NCBI RefSeq assembly: GCF_001484965.1
Contig: NZ_LLYY01000003.1
Location: 248,001-312,000 of the forward strand
Reading direction: 5' to 3'
Origin: Shouchella shacheensis
GTDB taxonomy: Bacteria > Bacillota > Bacilli > Bacillales > Bacillaceae_D
DNA: 64,000 nucleotides
Under the pieces are notes generated by a model. That model saw only the letters and a list, made by a program, of their open reading frames with translations. It had not been told where the DNA came from and searched no databases. The first letter of the stretch is position 1, and each line of letters opens with the position of its first letter. Position numbers and translations under genes: made by a program. Shown one piece after another: positions 58,967-64,000 of this stretch.

Positions 58967-59879
58967 TGCGATGCTGTTCATAGACATCGGCTTTTGTGAC
59001 CCGCTTCAGCCAGTCAATCTCTTGTAAGTCAAGAGGATCTGCTTCGACAGAGGCGATGTTTTGCTTCATTTGCTCGGGCTTGCTCGCTCCAGCGACAACG
59101 GCAGCGACTGGGGCGTGATGGAGGTCATACTGGAAGGCTATTTCTGTGAGCGAATGATCCTTCCCGTATTTGCCTACGAGCAAATCCCGAAATTGATTGA
59201 GCTCATTGCTCGTGTAGTTTAGATAGCCGTCTTTAGCTGAAGGGACTGTTTGAAGGGGGCGGTCGCTAATCAATCCCTTTGCGACAGAGCCGCGTGCGAC
59301 CACGCTAACACTGTGTTGTTGTAAGTAATCGAACCATTCTTCCGGCCTACGGTCAAGAAGGCTATATTGCATCATGACGGAAACAATTGAGGATTTCTCT
59401 ACGTACTGGCGAATAACATTTGGGCGAATGGAAGAAATTCCGTATTCACGTATAACGCCTTCCTGCTTGAGTTCTTCAAAAGCTTCAATCGTCTCATCAA
59501 TCGAATCGTCAATCGTCCCCCCGTGAAGCTGATAAAGGTCGATGTAGTCCGTTTTTAATCGACGCAGACTGTCTTTAACAGCCCCTTGAATATGCGCTTT
59601 GGAAGGATCCCACTCCCAGCCTTCTTTGCCTTTTTTAAATCGATTTCCAGCCTTGGTGGCAAGAATGATTTGATCTCGCTTTCCTTTCAATGCTTCTCCA
59701 ATCAATGATTCATTTTCACCAAAGTCGTACAAGTCCGCTGTGTCAATATAGTTAACGCCGGAGTCAAGGGCCTGGTCTATAATGATTTTGGCATACTGTC
59801 GATCTGTGCCTAGGGACATCCCCCCAAGTCCAAGTACGCTCACGTTTAAATCCGAATTTCCCAACTGTCTTTTTTCCAC
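58962..59879 (-). CDS. aldo/keto reductase
   Basis: NADPH-dependent oxidoreductase of 305 residues; the natural substrate is unknown. The catalytic tetrad is complete: Asp and Tyr in DTADLYDFGENE, Lys in ILATKAGNRF near 80, and His in LYQLHGG near 116. It belongs to the aldo/keto reductase group with B. subtilis YqkF and IolS-like proteins. GTG at 59879 is 8 bases after AGGAG; another GTG at 59888 overlaps that site. It is convergent with bioY. Confidence 0.9.
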   Translation of the reverse strand: MEKRQLGNSDLNVSVLGLGGMSLGTDRQYAKIIIDQALDSGVNYIDTADLYDFGENESLIGEALKGKRDQIILATKAGNRFKKGKEGWEWDPSKAHIQGAVKDSLRRLKTDYIDLYQLHGGTIDDSIDETIEAFEELKQEGVIREYGISSIRPNVIRQYVEKSSIVSVMMQYSLLDRRPEEWFDYLQQHSVSVVARGSVAKGLISDRPLQTVPSAKDGYLNYTSNELNQFRDLLVGKYGKDHSLTEIAFQYDLHHAPVAAVVAGASKPEQMKQNIASVEADPLDLQEIDWLKRVTKADVYEQHRT

Positions 59880-59949
59880 TGTACACACTCCTAACTCTAG
59901 CGTAATTTCTTATCTTTTCCCGATTTCCTTTCATTTTAACCTGAATACT

Positions 59950-59978
59950 GAATAAGCACCACGGACAAGTCATATGAT
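59950..59978 (+). promoter_or_regulatory. possible sigma-E promoter of spoIVFA
   Basis: GAATAAG (59950-59956), 14 bases, CATATGAT (59971-59978), close to the sigma-E pattern. The spoIVF operon is sigma-E-dependent in B. subtilis. Confidence 0.4.
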
Positions 59979-60007
59979 GGTACAAAACGTACGGGGGGTA
60001 GACAGGT

Positions 60008-60763
60008 GTGCCAAATCATAAAGAGAATCTACGTAAGCAGCTAGCGGATAGAAGACGAAAGCATCGAATGAGTTCATCAAAGCCTCAGTTGAAGCCTGGG
60101 AGAGCCGCTTCCATGAACGAAAAGGAAATAGAACCGAGGGAAGCAAAAAAGCCTGTAAAAATAAACACGTTTGTGCTGCAAGTCTTGACGGCAGGGTGCC
60201 TATTTTTTTCAATTGGGCTTGTGTATAAGAGTGATCTCGCAAGCTTGCGGCCTGTCCAAGCGTTCGTCGACCGCTCATTTGAAGAGCATTTTCAATTTGC
60301 AGCCGTTTCAGAGTGGTACGAGCGTCAATTCGGCAATCCACTCGCACTGCTACCGACAAACACGGAGGAGACCGAGGAAAGCAGTGAGGAACTCGATTCG
60401 ACGAACTACGCGGCGCCAGCAGCAGGGACGATTCGTACAGGGTTTGAAGAGGATGGTAGGGGAGTCCTACTTGAGACAGGAGCAGAAGAGGAAGTAAAGG
60501 CGGTTAAGGGAGGGTATGTGATTCGAGTAACGAGTGATGAGGAGTCTGAAGTTGGAAACCTGATTGAGCTCCAGCATCCAGATGGCACGACCTCCATTTA
60601 CGGCATGCTTGATGATGTCGCCGTCAATTTATACGATACAATTTCTTCAGGAGAGACGGTCGGAACCGTAACAGCGGATGGGGATGATTCTGGAAGTTTT
60701 TATTTCGCGCTCAAGCAGGGCGATTCTTACATCGATCCAAGTGAAGTGATGTCATTTGAATAA
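60008..60763 (+). CDS. spoIVFA: stage IV sporulation protein SpoIVFA
   Basis: Anchors and inhibits the SpoIVFB protease in the outer forespore membrane. The 251-residue protein has a basic cytoplasmic start (about 1-50), one membrane helix (about 54-75, VLQVLTAGCLFFSIGLVY), and a degenerate LytM/M23 domain (about 140-250, IELQHPDGTTSIYGML near 192). GTG start with GGGGGGT upstream. The 3' end overlaps spoIVFB by 8 bases. Confidence 0.93.
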   Translation: MPNHKENLRKQLADRRRKHRMSSSKPQLKPGRAASMNEKEIEPREAKKPVKINTFVLQVLTAGCLFFSIGLVYKSDLASLRPVQAFVDRSFEEHFQFAAVSEWYERQFGNPLALLPTNTEETEESSEELDSTNYAAPAAGTIRTGFEEDGRGVLLETGAEEEVKAVKGGYVIRVTSDEESEVGNLIELQHPDGTTSIYGMLDDVAVNLYDTISSGETVGTVTADGDDSGSFYFALKQGDSYIDPSEVMSFE

Positions 60764-61619
60764 ATGGCTTTCATGCGTAAGTGTTCTTCGTATCCATCCA
60801 CTTTTCTGGGTGGTTCTCGGTGGAGGTGTACTGACGGGTCGTTTTCGTGAGGTTTTGCTCGTTTTTTTGATTGTGCTCATCCATGAGCTGGGGCACGCCT
60901 TTGCAGCGGTAGCGCTTGGCTGGAACGTTAAAAAAATAGAGCTTCTGCCCTTCGGAGGCGTGGCTGAAACCGAGGAGGGCGCAGCAACGAAGCCAATCAA
61001 AGAAGAGCTTTTGATTACGCTTGCCGGGCCCGCGCAGCATGTATGGCTAATGGGGCTTTCCTATTTTCTTGCTGGGCAAGCTTTTTGGAGTCAGGACGAT
61101 CATCGACTGTTCCTTATGCACAACCTAACCATTCTTTGCTTTAACCTTATTCCCATTTTCCCGCTTGACGGTGGCAGGCTTGTGCAACTGGCCTGTCATT
61201 CACGGTGGCCGTACAAGAGGGCGATGCAAGTAGCTAGTCAAATTTCGTTTAGCGTGCTAACAGCTGCTATTCTTTCGTTGCCGCTCCTTCCGTTTCATTT
61301 GAATTTGTACGCAGTTTTAACCTTCTTAGTGATCAGCAATTACTTAGAACAGAGGCAGAGTAAGTACCGATTCATTCGCTTTTTAACCGCAAGACACACA
61401 CTGGAATCCGAGGCTCCTCTTCAAACCATCCCACTTCATGGGTCGATAACGGTGCGTGAAGCTGTTCACTATTTAAAACGAAGCTACTCCCATCATTTTA
61501 CGATTGGCCATGGGGATAAAAGGGTTGTTCTTAAAGAATCGACGCTTTTGGCCGCTTACTTTGAGGGAGGTGCTATGCAGGAACCACTGTCCACGTTGAT
61601 CGATAAGCGAAAGCACTGA
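60756..61619 (+). CDS. spoIVFB: pro-sigma-K processing intramembrane protease SpoIVFB
   Basis: Site-2-type zinc metalloprotease that cleaves pro-sigma-K in the mother cell. It has 287 residues and about six helices. The zinc motif HELGHAFA is near residue 43 and the third ligand is in IFPLDGGRL near 136. The C-terminal CBS-like part binds ATP in the B. subtilis protein. TTG start (MNKWL), the same N-terminus as in B. subtilis, within the end of spoIVFA. Confidence 0.94.
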   Translation: MNKWLSCVSVLRIHPLFWVVLGGGVLTGRFREVLLVFLIVLIHELGHAFAAVALGWNVKKIELLPFGGVAETEEGAATKPIKEELLITLAGPAQHVWLMGLSYFLAGQAFWSQDDHRLFLMHNLTILCFNLIPIFPLDGGRLVQLACHSRWPYKRAMQVASQISFSVLTAAILSLPLLPFHLNLYAVLTFLVISNYLEQRQSKYRFIRFLTARHTLESEAPLQTIPLHGSITVREAVHYLKRSYSHHFTIGHGDKRVVLKESTLLAAYFEGGAMQEPLSTLIDKRKH

Positions 61620-61684
61620 TGGTTTGTTTCTTTGGGCAGCTTAACGTACAATAGTCCCAGAAAGATGGATAGGGAGCGTACGTC

Positions 61685-63187
61685 ATGAAAAGAAGCATTT
61701 ATATTAACAGAAGTCTCAGCACACGTCGAGCAGTGATCGTAGAAGAACGGCACGTCGTCGAGGCGCTCCATGAAGATGTTTCAAACGAACAGATTGTTGG
61801 CAACGTCTACAAAGGGCGTGTGGAACGTGTCCTACCTGGTATGCAAGCAGCGTTTGTCGATATTGGTGGCGAAAAGAATGGCTTTCTTTACCGGGATGAG
61901 CTGCTTTCTTTTCAAATAGATCCGGATCCTGAGAAAGAGAAAAGCGAAAAAAGCATTTCGATCTACGTGCAGCAGGGCGAAGAAGTGCTTGTTCAGGTGA
62001 CAAAAGAAGCACGCGGAGAAAAAGGCCCCCGACTTACTGGAGTCATTGCCCTTCCAGGACGCTATGCCGTCTACATGCCCACCGCAGGGTATGTAGCCAT
62101 TTCTAAGCGAATGTCAAATGAACAGATACGGGAGTTCTGGCGAGCGGAAGCCAAAAAAATTGTAGAGAAGGAAGAAGGGCTGATTATCCGCACCTCCGCG
62201 GAAAGTGCTCAGGTTGAGCAAATCAAGCAGGACATCCATATTTCACGAACGCTCTGGCAGAGGAAAAGGAAGGAGGCGAAGGAACAAAAAGTGCCTTCTC
62301 TCGTTTATTCTGCCCAAAGTTTACTTGAGGAGTTGGTGGGGAGTTTTGCCGACGGTGACATTGATGAATGGATCGTTGATCATCTTGAGGATTACATGCT
62401 CCTTAAAGACTTGCTAAGAGAAACGCCAGCGTTCCGAGCACTTTCGCTTTATAGGGCCAGTGAGAACTTGTTTGTGCATAAGCAAGTGGAGCACGAACTG
62501 GAGAAAGCCTTGCGTCGTCGGATTTGGATGAAGAATGGTGCCTTTCTTGTTTTTGATGAAACCGAGGCATTGTCCGTTATCGACGTCAACACAGGAAAAT
62601 TTACGGGCTCACAGAATTTGCGGGATACCGTGCTGAGGACAAATCATTTGGCTGCAAAGGAAATCGCACGCCAGATTCGACTGCGCAACATGAGCGGAAT
62701 GATCCTCATTGATTTTATTGATATGAAACAGGAAGAGGATCAGCGAAAGGTTCAACAGGCCTTGGAAGCAGGACTCAAAAGAGACCGCGTCCATACGAAT
62801 GTTCGCGGCTTTACGAAGCTAGGTCTCTTGGAAATGACACGAAAAAAAGTACGCTTGCCGCTGAACATGGCTTTATCGAAGCCCTGTCCAATGTGTGCGA
62901 TGAAAGGAACGGTTAAATCAAATAAAGAGCAGGCCTATTCTCTTGAACGTTCGCTGTGGGAGCATATGGACAGTGAAGTTGAGGCCGTGGTACTTGAGGT
63001 TCACCCCGATGTTTGGCAAACCTTGCTCGTGGAAGCAGATCAATCAATTGACGGTGCGCTAGGGTTCCAGATATTTACGAAATTAAATGCAAGCATGCCG
63101 TGGACCATTCCTTATGCGTTTCGCTATATTGGAAGTCGTCAAGAAGCGGAAGGGGTATATTCACGCATATCCGGCGAACACCCGTAA
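61685..63187 (+). CDS. rng: ribonuclease E/G family protein
   Basis: Single-strand endoribonuclease for rRNA maturation and mRNA decay. The 500-residue protein has an S1 domain (about 38-130, VGNVYKGRVERVLPGMQAAF and DIGGEKNGFLY). The catalytic DNase I-like domain includes LSVIDVNTGKFTG and MILIDFIDM with the two Mg-binding aspartates. The zinc-link CPMC is near residue 398. B. subtilis lacks this gene; other Bacillaceae have it between spoIVFB and rplU. Confidence 0.95.
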   Translation: MKRSIYINRSLSTRRAVIVEERHVVEALHEDVSNEQIVGNVYKGRVERVLPGMQAAFVDIGGEKNGFLYRDELLSFQIDPDPEKEKSEKSISIYVQQGEEVLVQVTKEARGEKGPRLTGVIALPGRYAVYMPTAGYVAISKRMSNEQIREFWRAEAKKIVEKEEGLIIRTSAESAQVEQIKQDIHISRTLWQRKRKEAKEQKVPSLVYSAQSLLEELVGSFADGDIDEWIVDHLEDYMLLKDLLRETPAFRALSLYRASENLFVHKQVEHELEKALRRRIWMKNGAFLVFDETEALSVIDVNTGKFTGSQNLRDTVLRTNHLAAKEIARQIRLRNMSGMILIDFIDMKQEEDQRKVQQALEAGLKRDRVHTNVRGFTKLGLLEMTRKKVRLPLNMALSKPCPMCAMKGTVKSNKEQAYSLERSLWEHMDSEVEAVVLEVHPDVWQTLLVEADQSIDGALGFQIFTKLNASMPWTIPYAFRYIGSRQEAEGVYSRISGEHP

Positions 63188-63195
63188 AATGCGTA

Positions 63196-63225
63196 TTGAC
63201 AAGGCATTTGCGCCTATGCTATTAT
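63196..63225 (+). promoter_or_regulatory. sigma-A promoter of rplU
   Basis: TTGACA (63196-63201), 18 bases, TATTAT (63220-63225) with TG at the extended -10 position. Confidence 0.85.
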
Positions 63226-63228
63226 GTA

Positions 63229-63325
63229 GGTTGTTAGTGAATTGGAGCACCCAATGAACTTACAACCGCGCGGCTTAGGTTGAAATGAGCTGTTGCTCTA
63301 CCTATAATGGCGAGTCTTATGTTAT
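63229..63325 (+). ncRNA. L21 ribosomal protein leader RNA
   Basis: The untranslated leader folds as the Firmicutes L21 leader: GGTTGT and ACAACC enclose TTGG-AGCACC-CAA, then TAGGT and ACCTA enclose GAGC-TGTT-GCTC. It probably binds L21 for autoregulation of rplU-prp-rpmA. Confidence 0.85.
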
Positions 63326-63339
63326 GAGGAGGTGCAGAA

Positions 63340-63648
63340 GTGTACGCAATTATTGAAACAGGTGGCAAACAAATTAAAGTTGAAGAAGGCCAAGAAATCT
63401 ATATCGAGAAATTGGATGCAGAAGCAGGGGACGAGGTTAGCTTTGATAAGGTTCTTTTCGTTGGGGGCGATTCAGCGAAAGTTGGTTCTCCTTTTGTAGA
63501 AGGTGCAACGGTTACAGGGACTGTTGACAAACATGGCCGTAACAAGAAAATCATCGTTTACAAAATGAAACCGAAGAAAAACTACCGTCGTAAGCAAGGC
63601 CACCGCCAACCTTACACAAAAGTAACCATCGGCAAAATCAACGGGTAA
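63340..63648 (+). CDS. rplU: 50S ribosomal protein L21
   Basis: Large-subunit protein that binds 23S rRNA. It has 102 residues. It begins [18 protein letters not shown] and ends with the signature [22 protein letters not shown] start with AGGAGGTG 7 bases upstream. First gene of rplU-prp-rpmA. Confidence 0.98.
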   Translation: MYAIIETGGKQIKVEEGQEIYIEKLDAEAGDEVSFDKVLFVGGDSAKVGSPFVEGATVTGTVDKHGRNKKIIVYKMKPKKNYRRKQGHRQPYTKVTIGKING

Positions 63649-63652
63649 TCCG

Positions 63653-63988
63653 GTGATACATGTGTTAGTTACACGTGATTCACGCGGGATCACTGGTTTT
63701 ACGATGGATGGGCATGCAGAGGCTGGCCCGTACGGACATGATATTGTCTGCGCAGGGGCATCCGCTGTCTCTATTGGAGCAGTGAATGCCATTCATGCGT
63801 TGTGTGATGTGAATGTTGTGGCTGAATCAGCAACAGATGGTGGTCATCTTGAATGCCAGGTGCCCGCTGGTCTCGATTCTGTCAGCTATGAGAAGGTTCA
63901 GCTGTTGCTTGAAGGCATGAGGGTTTCCTTAGAGTCAATTGCTGAATCCTATAATGAGTTTATTACTGTTGAAATAGATAGGAGGTGA
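63653..63988 (+). CDS. prp: ribosomal-processing cysteine protease Prp
   Basis: Cleaves the N-terminal extension of ribosomal protein L27 in Firmicutes. It has 111 residues. The catalytic His is in MDGHAEAGPYGHD near 22 and the Cys in IVCAGASAVSIG near 34. GTG start. It lies between rplU and rpmA, the substrate gene, as usual (ysxB in B. subtilis). Confidence 0.95.
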   Translation: MIHVLVTRDSRGITGFTMDGHAEAGPYGHDIVCAGASAVSIGAVNAIHALCDVNVVAESATDGGHLECQVPAGLDSVSYEKVQLLLEGMRVSLESIAESYNEFITVEIDRR

Positions 63989-63993
63989 CTTCC

Positions 63994-64000
63994 ATGTTGA
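63994..64000 (+). CDS. rpmA: start of the 50S ribosomal protein L27 gene (cut by window edge)
   Basis: Only ATGTTGA is visible, 5 bases after the prp stop, with AGGAGGTG upstream. The identity is inferred from the conserved rplU-prp-rpmA order. Confidence 0.8.

Overview
The window is a chromosomal segment of an endospore-forming member of the Bacillaceae. The gene order closely matches the Bacillus subtilis leu-ysoA-tig-clpX-lonB-lonA-ysxC-hemAXCDBL-spoVID-ysxE-valS-folC-comC-spoIIB-maf-radC-mreBCD-minCD-spoIVFAB-rplU-ysxB-rpmA region, recalled from general knowledge. Sporulation genes (spoVID, ysxE, spoIIB, spoIVFA, spoIVFB), a sigma-B promoter, a T-box valS leader and an L21 leader all fit. 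Very acidic SpoVID and SpoIIB proteins and an RNase E/G gene suggest an alkaliphilic or halotolerant lineage. The species cannot be fixed from the sequence. No rRNA, tRNA, CRISPR, prophage or transposase gene was found.

Layout. 1-5594: end of the branched-chain amino acid operon (ilvC fragment, leuABCD). 5759-14855: a TPR protein, trigger factor, ClpX, LonB, LonA and the GTPase YsxC, i.e. protein quality control and ribosome assembly. 15469-21684: hemAXCDBL, from glutamyl-tRNA to uroporphyrinogen III. 21853-38128: a block absent from this position in B. subtilis. It holds a Fur-controlled siderophore uptake cassette (ATPase and ferric reductase facing a fused permease and a binding lipoprotein), an HPr/Crh-like protein, a pullulanase, and a glgBCDAP glycogen operon. 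38363-41397: spoVID, an unrecognised gene, and ysxE. 41495-46649: a small membrane protein gene, T-box valS, and folC. 46747-51062: a 13-codon leader ORF, comC, spoIIB, and an S9 peptidase. 51307-56899: maf, radC, mreBCD, minCD (cell shape and division site). 57046-59879: a second insert with a sigma-B-driven DJ-1/PfpI protein, a degenerate MoaC homologue, BirA-controlled bioY, and an aldo/keto reductase. 60008-64000: spoIVFA, spoIVFB, rng, L21 leader, rplU, prp, and the first bases of rpmA.

The feature that ordinary gene content does not explain is a family of about 120-bp palindromic intergenic repeats. There are seven type A units, two related type B units and several end fragments, all between genes and mostly just after Rho-independent terminators. 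The two arms of the hairpin change together between copies, so folding seems to be conserved. One A+B pair lies inside the valS 5' leader, between the T-box terminator and the ribosome binding site.
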